This document shows positions 11,064-23,171 of a stretch of 64,000 nt of DNA, in pieces. Position numbers and translations under genes: made by a program. The notes below the pieces were generated by a model. That model did no database searches. It was given only the letters and a program-made list of their open reading frames with translations, and was not told where the DNA came from. Location of the stretch: contig CM040088.1 of the NCBI GenBank assembly GCA_022496805.1, positions 21,173,001-21,237,000 of the forward strand, in the 5' to 3' direction. Every line of letters starts with the position of its first letter. The first letter of the stretch is position 1. The DNA is from Pohlia nutans. Its lineage: Eukaryota; Streptophyta; Bryopsida; Bryales; Mniaceae.

Positions 11064-14000
11064 TCAATCTGTTTTGTCCGCATTTTCTTCTTCTCCAGGT
11101 TTGAGGAAGCGGACGGGAACCACTGGAATGCTATACCACCATTCATTAAATCTCCTGTGAAAGGCACTATTAGACGAAGGGCTTTGCTTTTGGGACTGCA
11201 TCCCGCTGGTGAAAACATTCGCCCACAGAACAAACGCTATCCATCTGGTGGGTATAACAGCCAAACCCAACGCAATAGCTGCGAAGAGTGCAGCCACTTG
11301 ATTTGAAGCCTGCAAAGATATATCATATATGTGCCAAGCCTCACGTCAGTACAACCACTGACAGCCGTTATTCATATTCAATCTGTAGAATAAATGGTTG
11401 ATTTATGAGCATGTACTCTCTGTTTGCGAGCGAGCAAAAAAGAAATGAAGCCCCCAGCGTGACCATAGGACATTCAGAGACAAATAAAAGTCTTCATTTC
11501 AGAAACCATTCAGAACTTTATCATAAAGGATATTGAATACGGTCCTGCATGCCTGCAGACAAACGATGAGATGAAGAATGATACCTCAGGATAATTTGAT
11601 AACAGCAGTGCACGAATCTTCAACAGAGCGATGTTAGTGCCCTGGATAGTGCTTTCTGCCTGAGAAACAGCCTGTTGCACAGCAAGCAAGGCTTCCACAG
11701 TGCTAGTCCCTTCAGGCACAGGGATAAGTACCTCCCCAACACCAATCTGATCCTTTTTCTTCATGTACCGCAAGTAGAATATGAACACTGCCACTGATAC
11801 CACAAGAATGGCCGGGAGATATGAAAACCAATTCCTGTACGTCCACAATTTCAACCACAGTAAGTTACGGTCATCAACAAGTTACGTAAATAATGAAAGG
11901 GTAACTACGGTCCCACCTCACCACAAAGCCAAGTAACCAGGTTCCGTTTCTTGAAGAAAATTAAAGTTACTCAAACCACTCTTACTAGCTTCTAGTGGCC
12001 AGATCATCACGAGTTGGTGAAGTTGATCAACGTACATGAAGATGAAGAGGAACACAACAATCGCAGCTATACTGGAACGAAGTTTATCCTCCCAGTTTAA
12101 AATTGATTTTACCCAGAGAACAGGCAATTGCAGAGGCTTCAAAAGCTCCTGTACGCAACAACATCAAATTCAAAGTTTGTCAATCTGTGTACACAAACGA
12201 TACTCCAGTCCCATCACTTGCAATGCATACTTCTAGAAGCTCTGCATAATCAAACAGCCATAATAAACAATCAAGGAAAGCTGGGCCTACAGCTCAAAGA
12301 AACCTTTACACTGGTACCACCCAGTGAAGAGATCAGAAATCAATACGGTCAGCAATTGCATCATGTCATAACATACAAGAAAAATTTAACTGTATTGACA
12401 CATGAATTCAAGTAAGTTACTACGTACGGTCAAAACTTGAACGTTTGTCCCAATGCCCTCCACTTTCACACTGTCGACGGTGGCTTGGGCCACTTCGACT
12501 TTCTTCGTGTCTTCCCGGGAATCCATGACAGTCTTCTCCAGCTGAGTCTCCCCTCCAACCATAACCTCATTCACTGGAGCTGATGCGTCCGGGTTCTGTT
12601 CTGGAGTGGGATAGGGGGTGATTTCGGGGCCAAGACTGGCGACGGACGCCGTTGCGGAGCTGGAAAATATTTTGTCCCCTTCATGATGATCCAAAAAAGT
12701 ATCACTGCCCGCTTCACCGTGCCCCGAATGCCGTAATCGATCAGCTAAAGCTGCCATAACCAAATCTCCATGAGGCATAATGTCACCATAACAGAACGTA
12801 ACCAGGCACTCCGCTCCCGTGGGCAGCACTTTGAATGTTTCTCGAATAGCTCGCAATCTTGCTATGCCCAGCACTGCCCTCGCCAGCGCTTCCGACTTTC
12901 CCAGGCCTTCCAGCTTGTACGTGCGAGAAAAATGGTGGACAGCGATGATTTCTTTCATAAGTGCAAGCCAGTAGTCACGGCGACCGTGTCCTGTCATTTC
13001 TGGAAATTCTAAAAATATTGGATCCAGCCTGCAAAATAATTGCAACCGACATCTTAATGAGATTGAAAACATGGTATGACAACCAAAGATGAGAACAATT
13101 ACAATCCTGTTGAGCCCGAAAATCCAATTCTCCCTGGTCAACGTAGATTTTGCTTGATTCTATCTAGCTCAGTGACGGAGTTGACATCATGACTCGTTTC
13201 ATTAATGATAATGGTTCCGAGCACATACAGTTCATTAGATTTGAACATGACGGCCTTGTCAAAAAGCTTGGCACCCCAAGGCCCTGTCAGATCGGCGCTC
13301 ACTTCATGGTTCAGATCTGATGCCAAATCGTATTTCTTGGCCTCACCATAGGTTAAAACTCCAGCTGTCTCGAAATACATCGCATAATTTGTTATCGTCA
13401 ACCGCCCTGCACAACATATATTGCCCACGCCAGTAGTTCATATTGATTCCATTTCGCCTTAGAAATCATAAGAAAAAGTGCTGTAAGAAAAACTCCACGT
13501 ATGGAACTGAAAACAGGGAAAAATCAAGGATCCTTTACTAATGATGTGAGGTATCAATATAAAATTGGTTCACACAACTAAGCGGAAATGAAACACAGTC
13601 GGTAGTTCTGTGACAACTCGTTAACACACAGTGCCTAAGGAGCCCTCACCTGGCCAAGTCGAAGTACCCTCGTGCAAAAGAACGGTCTGTCCAGACGTTG
13701 TCCCGTCCAAATCTATCACTGTCTCACTCTGCCCCAGGCGGAGCTTCTCTGCTATTGCTGGTGTAACTTGAGACTTCACTGACTTTATTGACCTGGTCCA
13801 CAATTTTTTCTTGGATCAGTTCTTGATCCATACAATGAAAGAACATTACCGTCAATACGTCAAGTCAACGTTAGCTCTGAGAGTCGTCATACTTACTTGT
13901 CAAGTTCAGTCACGTATCTATCATAAAGTTGATATGGGAGCCGTGCTCCAGTGGTAGCTGTGAGAGCTTCCCACTGAGGGTGTACCGTGACAATGTCTGC

Positions 14001-15314
14001 AACGGCAGGAATTGCTGGAGCCAACCTTGCAAATGCCTCCAACCCAACTGTTTCTTCCACTTCGGCCTGCAAAATGGTTAGTAAAATGGTCATCAACAGC
14101 TTGCTCACTGACAGTATCTGACCTTCGGACTAGGTAGATCAAAAGAGATGAAATAGCCGACCTCTTAATATATCCAAGAAGCACAAACACATTAAACTGA
14201 CCAACTGACCAACGCATTTACATGAAACGTGCATCAAATACTAACCATCATAGGCATTAAGTCATTGTAAAAGAGTGCCGACTCGTCCTCATCCTCGTCA
14301 GCGCCCAAAGCTGCTGCAACTTTTTCTGCTTCTTTGAGCTTAACATCCTTTTCCTCTATCTGAAATGTGAACAAGAATCGAATCCTCCCCTTTTCAGTTA
14401 TCACACGCAATTATCACCTCGGCATTCGAATGCATGATTGGGAGTAGAACCCTTGAAATGCTAACAAGCTCGTTTAAGACAACAACCTAATCACGTAAAC
14501 CGTCTTTCTCCACAATGTAATTAGCCTTAAACAGATAAAGCGACATATTATAATACATGGTGGATTCATTTATACCTTAGGGACATTCTTGCTCGTTGAC
14601 CCAGGAGCTTCCCAAGCAAGCATCATGTCATAAGACAAGCGTCGAAAGTCTTTGTCATTCAAATGCTCTTCAACTTGAGCAGAAACAGACAGTGCCCTGA
14701 AACAGCAATATTCCAGAAGACTACGGGCATATTTGTCTGTTCCCTTTGCCGATGCAGGTGTTTCTTTATCAAATTGCTCTTGTAAATCCTCAGGCCGTAC
14801 CAACAGTATTCTGCCCAATCCAAGGCACACCATGTTTTTAGTCTTCCATAACCGAAACTTTAATCCTCAAGTGTCCAAATGGCTAAAAGTAGCCAATTCC
14901 ATATCTATGGAAGTTGAAATAAACCAGTTAGGAAGCTTCAAGGAAGGTGAAAAAAATGTAGCAATCAAAAGAAGAAATCGTATCCTAACGATAGAAATGT
15001 ATTTTGAAAGTGATTAGATTTGACTATTAGCTTCCAAAGTGAACTTGTTATTTTTAGCTTGGGCACTTAGAGATAAACACCTTCCTCTATGCCATCCTTC
15101 ACAACAAAACACGGAACGTCATTACAAAACATCATTGATTGCATTGAGAAAAATGTGAGAAAGATTAGCACCTTGCACAGCGTCCAACCACATAGTTGCC
15201 TAGAGGAGACAGTTCCTTCACCCACTTCATCGTGCCTGATGGAGTTCTTTCAATTGCCATGGGCTTTTCCTGGTTCACTGGCTTGGCTCCAAAATAGCCT
15301 ATTATGGAGTCCAT
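11064..15314 (-). CDS. DUF639 family membrane protein (10 exons)
   Basis: This is a plant protein family of unknown function. Predicted exons on the minus strand are 15314-15172, 14810-14576, 14359-14246, 14066-13897, 13792-13650, 13406-13229, 13028-12428, 12148-11922, 11834-11585 and 11309-11064. All have GT-AG borders, the phases fit, and they sum to 768 residues, within the usual size of the family. Family signatures include KWVKELSPLGNYVV near the N-terminus, ARSLLEYCCFRALSVSAQV, FRRLSYDMMLAWEAPG, GRLTITNYAMYFETAG, GPWGAKLFDKAVM, EFPEMTGHGRRDYWLALMKE and a C-terminal EWWYSIP. Hydrophobic segments lie in the last three exons (SIAAIVVFLFIFMYV, YLPAILVVSVAVFIFYL, VAALFAAIALGLAVIP), so the C-terminus is membrane-anchored. 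The start was chosen because an in-frame TAA lies just upstream, behind a splice acceptor in the 5' untranslated region. The gene looks intact. Its biochemical role is not known to me. Confidence 0.93.
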
Positions 15315-16560
15315 TGCTTCTTCCTTTTAAAAATGCAAGCTGAAAGGATCACAACTGTGCAATCAGAGGTCATGTCGAGATTAGCCTGGAACTACCATAA
15401 AATTAAGACTTGAAAGGAATGCAATATTCGAGTAACACATCAACAGGAATAGTTTTTCCACACAATGTAAACCGCAATACGGGTTCAGTCTAAACACCAT
15501 GTCGCATATTGAATACTGACCACCGAGAATTGTCTGAGAAAAAACTATTATATACCAGAGGAGAGTATTTTTTGTCTGATTGTTTGTCTCTAGAGGGAAA
15601 GATAATAGAAAGGATCATACTGTATTACAAAACCAATGAGATCAGGACTTTTCATAAAGAAAGATTAGACCTGTTCCAACCTTATCATAGATCCTCCTCG
15701 CTTCGCAACGTAGGATTTGTGATTTATGAGATCCCTAAAGTACAAACCAGCCTTGTCTATGATCACAACGGAAATTCAAGGCTTGGTCCTCTTATAACTT
15801 CAAAAAATAAATCCTCCATTTTTAATTATGCTGGAGCACTTCCACCTACTATCCAAGCGAGCAATACAGAACCTACACATAATTGGTCCAGTGCAATTCC
15901 AGAATTTCGATGCTTACAGAGTACAGACGTGTATCGCCGCAGCTGAAATGTCACTTGTGGCGCTCTCCAAATTCCTGATGAAAAGTAGGCATGACAAATG
16001 GAGGCTTAATAACAATTGGAGCTCCCAAACACATCGTCCAACAAACTCAATGCAAGATTTGCAAACCAAACTTAGCACACGAAATAGTCTTACACGAATG
16101 TACGCGAGAATTCAATCCCAGCAACTCGCCAACTCCGCAAGCGCCGCGCCGCGCCACGCTGGTCGGCGTCGTGGCAACGAGAGAGAGAAGAGTAGAATCA
16201 ATGGGGAAGATAGTGCACAGGGGATCATATCGGGCGAGAAATGGCTCAAAAGAACCGCAGCAATGAGGAGATGATGAATCAAGCGAGTGCTGGGGCCAGG
16301 GAGAGCACTGGGAGGCGGCCAAGTGGACAGGAGGTCCCGCCGTCGCCACGGCTGGGAGCAGCAGGGCGCGCCACGCCATCGCCATAGCCTTTGTGCAGTC
16401 TGGACCTCTTCATTATCGTCCAGGGCCCTCCAGCTCAGCCCATTTCGTCTCCGACGTGGCATCGTCGCTGGACTTTGCATGTCTTTCCGTCCATCATAAG
16501 ATAACTGAGGGCAAGATTCCATGTGAAGGTCGGGCGGGTGAAACTCGCTAGAAGACAAAA
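15315..16560 (-). promoter_or_regulatory. 5' untranslated region and GC-rich promoter side of the DUF639 gene
   Basis: A splice acceptor (CTTTCAG) just before the start exon implies an intron in the 5' untranslated region. The stretch 16,120-16,480 is distinctly GC-rich in an AT-rich setting, as expected for a leader or promoter. Overlapping open frames on both strands there have low-complexity Arg, Ser and Pro content and no recognisable domains, so I do not call them genes. Confidence 0.5.
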
Positions 16561-17312
16561 ATAAATTAATTAATTAAATGAGGTCTCGAGAACCACCCAT
16601 GCTTCATTCATTTTGAAAAACAAACTTTCGAGTTTATCCATTTCGGTGGTGAATTGATAATATATATAGAACTCCGGTACTACAACCGACGTGAATAAAG
16701 AGCCCGTTCGTCCGTAAGAGTGTTGTTGGTAGGCCCCGTGGCCTAGACAGACTCTTCTTTGGAGTACTGCCACCTTTCAGTGGTGGGACTCTATAAATTA
16801 CAGTCTACCTACTGTAAGTTATATACATACAATATATTAGTCCTAAATATAATAAATGAATACAATTATGTCATTTTATTTTTTATTATTTTATTTTATT
16901 TTATTTTATTTTATTTGGTTTGGATGCTTGTTTTTTTTTTTTTTTTTTTTTTGGAGATGTTTGTACACCTATATGTGGATATATGTAGAAATGTTGTTTC
17001 GTGTCGATAGTTTGTTAATTGCGAGTTCAAGTTAGATTTCGTTGGTTGAACTTGAGTGGCGCGTGATATATAGTTGGTATTGATATCCGGCAAAGGATCT
17101 TATTTGGGAACGTTAAAGTTATGATAGCGACTTGTTTGTATTTAGTTATAGACAACGGTGTTATCGTTGTGAGCTAAAGTTACGTTTGATGCAGTGGTTA
17201 TATGTGCACCCCGTCTCCTTTTATTGTCTATTTAAATTGATTTGTGTTGGTGTGGTGTCTTGTTTTGATTTATTGGTAGGTTGCTTCAGTTGATGTTTAT
17301 TAGTTGTTTCGA
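16561..17312. other. Spacer with TTTTA repeats and a poly-T tract
   Basis: Contains TTTTA-type repeats at about 16,866-16,917 and an uninterrupted T run of over 20 bases at about 16,929-16,951. From about 16,960 the plus strand becomes G+T-rich, which continues through the two small ORFs downstream. Confidence 0.6.
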
Positions 17313-17717
17313 ATGGATCAGGGTTTCGTGGTTCCTAGAGGTGGCGTGAGACGAGCTAGTCAAGACCTTCCTTGGGAGTTGGTTGATAATGATCATCTAA
17401 TGTTGATGGTTCGTCATGCTCCACGTCGTCGATCATGGGCTGAGTTGATGTGGGAACGACCAGTGGAGAGGGATTTAAGTTCGGCTTCACGACGGGTGGT
17501 GATAGTGTTGGAGGCATATATGATTGGGGGTATAGAGATGATGTATGAAGGTGTTTTTGTGGGTAGAAGTTACACTGAGATTGTTGGGTGGTCTGAGCTG
17601 CGTGGGTTGGGCCGTTATATGTGGTTGAGGGGACCTACGAGGCCGTTGAGGTCTGAGGGCAGGGTTCAATTTTTTGAGCAGTTGTGTGGTTACATTCGAA
17701 GGTTTTTACGTTTGTAA
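17313..17717 (+). CDS. Small ORF A, paralogous to the next ORF, function unknown
   Basis: An open frame of 134 codons begins at the first ATG (MDQGFVVPRGG). It is Arg- and Gly-rich, with no signal peptide or transmembrane segment. I do not recognise the family. Its C-terminal half aligns by eye with the C-terminal half of the ORF at 18288-18839. Shared positions include a central MW, a hydrophobic strand (VVIVL against LVIVV), GG, EG-F-G, a G-G pair, L-GP, and a terminal F-x-L-x-Y-x-x-R-L-like helix. The repeated pattern argues that both are, or recently were, real proteins. They lie 570 bp apart on the same strand inside G+T-rich DNA that ends near a LINE remnant, so they may belong to a mobile element. 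Confidence 0.5.
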   Translation: MDQGFVVPRGGVRRASQDLPWELVDNDHLMLMVRHAPRRRSWAELMWERPVERDLSSASRRVVIVLEAYMIGGIEMMYEGVFVGRSYTEIVGWSELRGLGRYMWLRGPTRPLRSEGRVQFFEQLCGYIRRFLRL

Positions 17718-18287
17718 TGTATTAGAGCTGGTTTTGGTGTTATATTTGGTAAGCTATGGGTATCTGATTTATATGTAGGATTTTGGTGGGTGTTGTTATA
17801 TATTATAAATCTTTTGTTATCACTTATCAATATAAAGATGTAGGTGTAATGTCTTCTTAGATGGTCAGAGGAGATGTTGTAGAGGGTATCATAAGCAACC
17901 TTAAATTATAATAAAGAGTGGGAATTGTTTTCGGTGTTTTTAGTGGTTTATATTGTGTATGAAAATTTTGTGTTGTTTGGGGTAGGGGAGAAAACACGTG
18001 GTGTAGTGGTTTTTAGTGTATTATTAGATTTTGTCCATATGCGCAGATTTGTTGGATATAGGATCTATGTTTATAGATGTTGTGGTGTACAGTGTTATAA
18101 ATATCTAGTATGGAATCTTTATATATATATTTTACATAGTAGTATTTATGAAGTTGAGTTTATAAAGGGGAGTTGTTATGTTGGTTTATGTAGATGCAGT
18201 TGAGAGGTTTGTTTTGTAGACAGTGTTGTATGATTTAGAATTGGAGTGACCGAGCGGAGCATTGCTTTAGTTTTTTCTTTTTCCGAG
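17718..18287. other. Spacer between small ORFs A and B
   Basis: G+T- and AT-rich spacer without a credible coding region. A splice acceptor-like TTTCTTTTTCCGAG lies directly before the ATG of ORF B. Confidence 0.4.
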
Positions 18288-18839
18288 ATGTTCGGAGTGC
18301 CTGAGATCGTGGATCTGGAGGAGATTTGTACTTCGCAGCCAGATCGGGCTTCTTCAAGGATGGTGTCCCAGTATCAATTTTTGCAGCTTGGTCTATCACC
18401 TACTTTTGAAGGTCCTGTGCGTGAAACAAAGTGTTCATCGATGCAGCTTTTGAATGCGACTCCGACTACGACTTTATCTACAGCTTCTGGCCGGGTTCGG
18501 GAGCGTAAGGAAGTTCAATCTCCTTTAAGAGTTGTGCAGCCGCGACTGGAGGTGCCACGGCCCATAATGTGGCATGGGAGTCTTTGCTCGGATGCTCGGG
18601 CTTTGGTGATAGTTGTGAAGCGTGGTTCTATTATTGCTGGTGGTCCTAAGTTTTTGTTTGAAGGATGCTTTGAGGGTGTGGATGATGATCAGGTGACTCA
18701 TGCTTTGACACAGACTGGATTTGGTCATCATCGTTATTTGGAGGGACCCATGAATTTTGTGGAGAAGAAAAAGACTTTGGATTATGTTGCTTATGTTTTG
18801 AAGAGGCTTATGGAGTTTTCTGGTTTGGGTGAGGAGTAG
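18288..18839 (+). CDS. Small ORF B, paralogous to ORF A, function unknown
   Basis: An open frame of 183 codons starts at the first ATG (MFGVPEIVDLEEICTS). A further open stretch upstream to 18246 lacks an ATG, so an upstream exon is possible. The N-terminal 85 residues are low-complexity Ser/Thr/Arg. The C-terminal half carries the pattern shared with ORF A: PRPIMWHGS, ALVIVV, IIAGG, FEGCFEG, LEGPMNF and VAYVLKRLMEF. The domain is small, alpha/beta in character and unidentified. The two ORFs could be a tandem duplication. Confidence 0.5.
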   Translation: MFGVPEIVDLEEICTSQPDRASSRMVSQYQFLQLGLSPTFEGPVRETKCSSMQLLNATPTTTLSTASGRVRERKEVQSPLRVVQPRLEVPRPIMWHGSLCSDARALVIVVKRGSIIAGGPKFLFEGCFEGVDDDQVTHALTQTGFGHHRYLEGPMNFVEKKKTLDYVAYVLKRLMEFSGLGEE

Positions 18840-18909
18840 ATTATGGTGTTTTTGTAAGGGTATTTAAATATATGTTCCTATGTGTATTGGGAAGTAGTTG
18901 AGCTAGAGG

Positions 18910-18953
<44 letters not shown>

Positions 18954-19184
18954 TTATTTATTTATTTACATTGTTGTTGTGAGGAGGTATTACTTATAGT
19001 GGTATTACTTGTATTTGTTATTCATTTTATAAATAGTGTTGGTATCTATTCATAGAGGATAGATATAAATGAATATTTAATTAATGAATTTATTATTATT
19101 ATTATTATTATTACTTTTATTTTTATTTTTATGTATGTTATTTATTTATATTTATGTATATTTTTCTTTCAATTAAGGAATTGT
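18840..19184. repeat. Simple-sequence DNA: TA and ATT repeats
   Basis: A (TA)n run of about 40 bp at 18,911-18,949 leads into TTTA repeats. An ATT run lies at 19,092-19,113, then T-rich DNA. Read on the minus strand this is an A-rich tail directly after the LINE reading frame, as expected for the 3' end of a LINE. Confidence 0.8.
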
Positions 19185-19964
19185 CTAATCTTCAATTGTT
19201 GGTTGGTTGTTTTCTATTTTTCTTTTATTAAGAATAATGTGGCAGAGATATTTTGTAGAGATATTATGTATGTTGGTCATGCATTGTTTGACCTGTTTGT
19301 TTGGTATTTTGAATGTATTTTTTAATAATTTCATTGATGGTTCATGTATTCCACCTCTAACTCCAACGGTGAGTACTACTAATGGTGCAACTTGCCATCC
19401 TTCATTTCTTAGTTGGTATATTAGATTATTATATTTTGTAGTTTTTTCTTCAATTTTTTCTATTGGAAATCTATCGTGACAAAACATGAATTCAATAAAT
19501 TGTATTGTAATTGAGTTGTTTGGTTGTGTGGGTGGATCAGAGAGATGTGGAAGTCCTTGTACACAGAGTATGTCTGGCTTAAGTCGAGCATTACATTGAC
19601 ATTTATGTTGACAGTGGCATGTAATCAACCACTTTGGCAATGTGTTATCTGGAGGTGAGTTGTCATATAAACCAGCATTCATATATGTGAGGCATCTAGA
19701 TGTTGCATTTGAGAGGAGGATTTTTCGTAATTCCCAGACTGCTTTGTTATGTCTGTTAATTCGTAATTTATGAATGTGTGTTTGAGGACATGCCAATAAT
19801 AAATGAGGCCATGTATCTATGTCATTATTACCACACATTGTACAGTTTGGGTTTGTAAAGAGATTGGGCCAAATAATGGTTTTTCTATGGTTTCCCATAT
19901 ATTGTGCAAATCTGAATTTGAGGATTTGTGATATTTGAGCATAACTTCCAGTTTTTAGTATCAA
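19185..19964 (-). pseudogene. LINE C-terminus with restriction-like endonuclease (5'-truncated)
   Basis: The 259-codon minus-strand frame is open to its stop. It contains a zinc-knuckle motif, CTMCGNNDIDTWPHLLLAC, followed by RHNKAVWELRK. After that comes a PD-(D/E)xK-type endonuclease: LKPDIL, then FIEFMFCHDRF, then KTTKYNNLIYQL. This layout (CCHC finger plus restriction-like endonuclease after the reverse transcriptase) is that of R2-type non-LTR elements, not of the usual plant L1 or RTE lineages. The final residues (RKIENNQPTIED) match the end of a second copy at 33,988-34,173. The reverse transcriptase is missing, so the copy is 5'-truncated near 19,970, as is usual for LINE insertions. 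Confidence 0.82.
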
Positions 19965-20106
19965 CCACTAATACATGAAAGTCTGAATGCCAAAATGACC
20001 AAGTCAAAAGGAATATAATTGAAAACGAATAAAGTGAAATTATGAGGAATTTTTTTTGCAGAGCTTTAGTGAAGAAATATTCTAATAAATTTTTAATTGT
20101 GTAATA
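19965..20106. other. Short spacer
   Basis: Flank between the LINE truncation point and TTAA element E4. No feature is seen. Confidence 0.4.
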
Positions 20107-20110
20107 TTAA

Positions 20111-20804
20111 CCCCTAAACGCTTAAGGGGGGACCCCCACCCAAAAATGTCTCATTTTGGACATTTTTGTTGATGAGATTTCAAAACATTTGATCATACAG
20201 ATGACAAGATAATAGCAAATGAAGTTAAGATTTTGAAATTTCAAGCTTTAAAAAATCTGGACAGTCTTGCTTTGATGGGCTCTCAAACCCCCAAAAAAAG
20301 TTGAAACGGTCTGCCATTTTTTACCATTCTCAAAATGAGGTAGTTAACAAGATGCATGCCACTCAATTTGACAAGATGTTCAATTCATTAGCATTTTTTT
20401 AGAGACCTTGTAATGAGTGGGGGTATGAAAGGAAATAAGAGATTTTGGTTAAATTAAATTATCCGTTCAACTCTCCTCCAATTGAATAACTCCACAACTC
20501 ATGGCATACAACCCACGTGAGTTGAACAAAAGTTCCTTTGAAGTGCCCAATGAATCTCATTAGCTTAAATTTTTTGGCAAGCCTACCCAAAGTGTTGAAA
20601 TTGCCTTTCAACATTGAAGTGTTTCACTTTGAAAAATTACCCTTAGTGGAATTTTAATTGGATGGATATAATTCCAATTGCATTGAAAAAAAGACTTGTT
20701 TACCTATGACATAAAAAAAAATTGAAAAAAAAATTATTTTTTGAGCTTGTACAGCTGAGGAAAATGGGTAGCGACCAAAACATGGACTCTTGGGAGCTTA
20801 GGGG
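20111..20804 (+). mobile_element. TTAA element E4, 694 bp
   Basis: TTAA at 20107-20110 and 20805-20808 flanks termini CCCCTAAACGC and GCTTAGGGG. A 9-bp stem (AAAAATGTC with GACATTTTT) lies at 20142-20167, displaced inward by a G/C-rich insertion at 20126-20137. Non-coding. Confidence 0.85.
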
Positions 20805-20808
20805 TTAA

Positions 20809-21369
20809 GTTATAGAATTTAATATATTGTAACCTACTAGCAATCCCTGGAGTTCTATGTCGGTTTTTTTTCCTATCCGCATTCTCTTTTTCATAGGTCA
20901 CAACCAATTTTAAAAGTGACACGTGGCACTTTCTTTTTAAAAAATGAATTAGTATGTACCGGATCTGCTAGCAACTTACTGTAATATGGGTTGAATTGAT
21001 AGAAATGAATGTTTAGAGCGGCTCCTTCTACATTTGAATTTATTTTGTAATAGCTAAAGACAATATCCAAATTAGCCAACAAATCACATATTGAAGTGAT
21101 TGTGATTGAAGGTTTTGATTCATTGGAGTATCAATGACAATTTATATTGTTCTATATTTATATCCATGTTCACAATTCAGACATTGGGGTAGTGCATCGC
21201 CTATTTACATCATTTCTAGTTTTTTCGCTCTTTGTATTGCTATATATTTAAGATTTATTTTACCTTATTGATACCAATGGCACCCGAAGGGTATCTTCAA
21301 TACAAGACACTATATTGTTTCAATTGACACTTGACAAAACATATTTAAAATATTTAAATATACTCTTCT
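20809..21369. other. AT-rich intergenic DNA, no gene seen
   Basis: No coding region or repeat could be supported. Confidence 0.45.
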
Positions 21370-21373
21370 TTAA

Positions 21374-21898
21374 CCCCTAAATGTTCAAACGACCATTTTT
21401 TGGTCGCTACCCAAATCTAACGGGTTGTCCATAATAAAAATAAAAAATATTTTAAAATACTTCATCAATTCTGTTTTCCAACGCAATTTGAATTATGTTA
21501 ATTCAAATTAATCTCCACCCGGGAGAATTCTTCAAAGTGAATCACCTCAACATTGTTTTAGTGTTATAAAATTTGCTATTGGAAGAAAGTAATGATGTTC
21601 CCTCCATCGTTTCTTTTTGCTTCTTTGAAGTTTACAATAGATAAACCAACTTTAACCAATCATGCTAAATTTTAAAGTTTAAAAATGAAAATTATAATTT
21701 ATATAAATCTTCAAAGGTTTATGCTTCTAAATTCATTAAAAAAATATCTAGAGTTATTTTTGGAATCTTGACTGTAAGGATAATTTGTAGAGATGATGCC
21801 CTACATTTTGTCTATTGAACCAAACTTCATTAAACAATTGGAAGGCACATATTATAACACATATGTGTTTTGTTCAATACCCCTTGGGCTTTTAGGGG
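21374..21898 (+). mobile_element. TTAA element E5, 525 bp
   Basis: TTAA at 21370-21373 and 21899-21902 flanks termini CCCCTAAA and TTTTAGGGG. The hairpin CGACCA, loop TTTTT, TGGTCG at 21390-21406 starts 16 nt from the TTAA. Internal sequence resembles E15 and E16. Confidence 0.88.
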
Positions 21899-21902
21899 TT
21901 AA

Positions 21903-22849
21903 TTGTCATGAAGCTTGGGTTGTACTTTATTTTTTCTTTTTATATCAAGCACTACAAAGCACTCTCTATGACTAGTTTAGTTGAAATTTTATATTTCATT
22001 ACAAACATAACGCAATTTTGTCTTACATTCTGCATATGGTAGTTTGCGATTGGTTCAATGACTTTTTAGTGAACACACATTAAAAATCAAATAGTCTTCA
22101 TATGTAACAACTCTCCTAAATTCAAGGATAGTGTGGTAAGTGTGTGGATTATTCCATAGTGTCATTGAAAAAGGATCAAATTAAAGGGATTGGAGTGTAG
22201 AAGCACAATCACTCATAGGGTAAGAAATTTGATCTGGTATGTTGAACTCAACATGTGAATATAAGTTTGTAAAAGAAAATAAATGTCTAATTACTAAATG
22301 AATTCTTTTAGGTGTAATGAAATTGTGCGTATGAAAAATGTGGGATGAAACTAATTTAATTATTGAAATGACTTTAGTGTGGATAGAAATTCTAAAGGCT
22401 CCAAGGAGACATGGAAGTGCGAACTTGTATAAGGGGGAGAATATGAGCTCTAGGGAGGTGCGAGGACTCTGAGGAAGGTGTAAAAACATAAAGGATGTCA
22501 TAGTCTATGCAAGTATTTACTCCAAGTTTTGCATGCGCTTTTCATTTTGCTTGAGCAAGAATGTGGCCCCTATCTCCTTGAAGGGTAGTGGCAAAGCCTA
22601 GCAATTTCAATTCGTTAAAGAAAGAAAACTACTTTCATTGATGAAAGTCTTGTGATAATGAGCGTGGATTGCAGAAAGCAACCATATATAACTGCATACG
22701 AGAGTCTCGCCTGAAAAGCTTATAATCTGATACCTCTAATGTTGTGATGTCGTAGGCTGGATTGCAACCAAATAAAGTTCACGTTGTTTATAAAATTACA
22801 TTGTTAAACATATGTGAAAAAGTTGTTCAATAGGAAGTAGGAGTGTAAA
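21903..22849. other. AT-rich intergenic DNA, no gene seen
   Basis: A minus-strand open frame at 22181-22501 has no recognisable domain and no splice context. I do not call a gene. Confidence 0.45.
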
Positions 22850-23140
22850 TCGCCACGTACCACACCCGACCGTCAAGGTCGACATCTCATGCCCAATAAT
22901 TAATTTTTTGGCAACCAAATTCTATGAAATTCTAATTTTACACTACAATACATTAATTAGAATTTCATAAAATTAGAATTTTAAAAACTAAAATTTCGAG
23001 AAATGAAATTCTAATTCTAATTTTTATTTACACTACCGTATACAGACTATAATTTGTTTTAAAAAAGAATTTCCTAAAGATCTGTGCTTTTCTTTTTTTA
23101 TTTAATATTTGCCGACCCTGACGGCCGGGTACGGTAGTCT
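22850..23140. mobile_element. Possible MITE with imperfect GACCGTCA-type inverted ends
   Basis: The left end (CACCCGACCGTCAAGGTCGAC) and the reverse complement of the right end (TACCCGGCCGTCAGGGTCGG) match over most of about 25 bases. The interior is AT-rich, with several inverted copies of GAAATTCTAATT. No target duplication is clear. Confidence 0.45.
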
Positions 23141-23156
23141 CTGTAGAAAGAGACAG

Positions 23157-23171
23157 AGCCAATAATTGGCT
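23157..23171. promoter_or_regulatory. Palindromic double CCAAT site upstream of VTT gene
   Basis: AGCCAATAATTGGCT is a perfect palindrome that presents a CCAAT box on both strands. It lies about 1 kb before the start codon at 24198. Its use as a promoter element is inference. Confidence 0.3.

Noticed and set aside
16047..16558. Overlapping minus-strand frames of 112 and 148 codons
   Set aside because: GC-rich leader or promoter DNA of the DUF639 gene. The peptides are low-complexity, without domains, and overlap each other in different frames.
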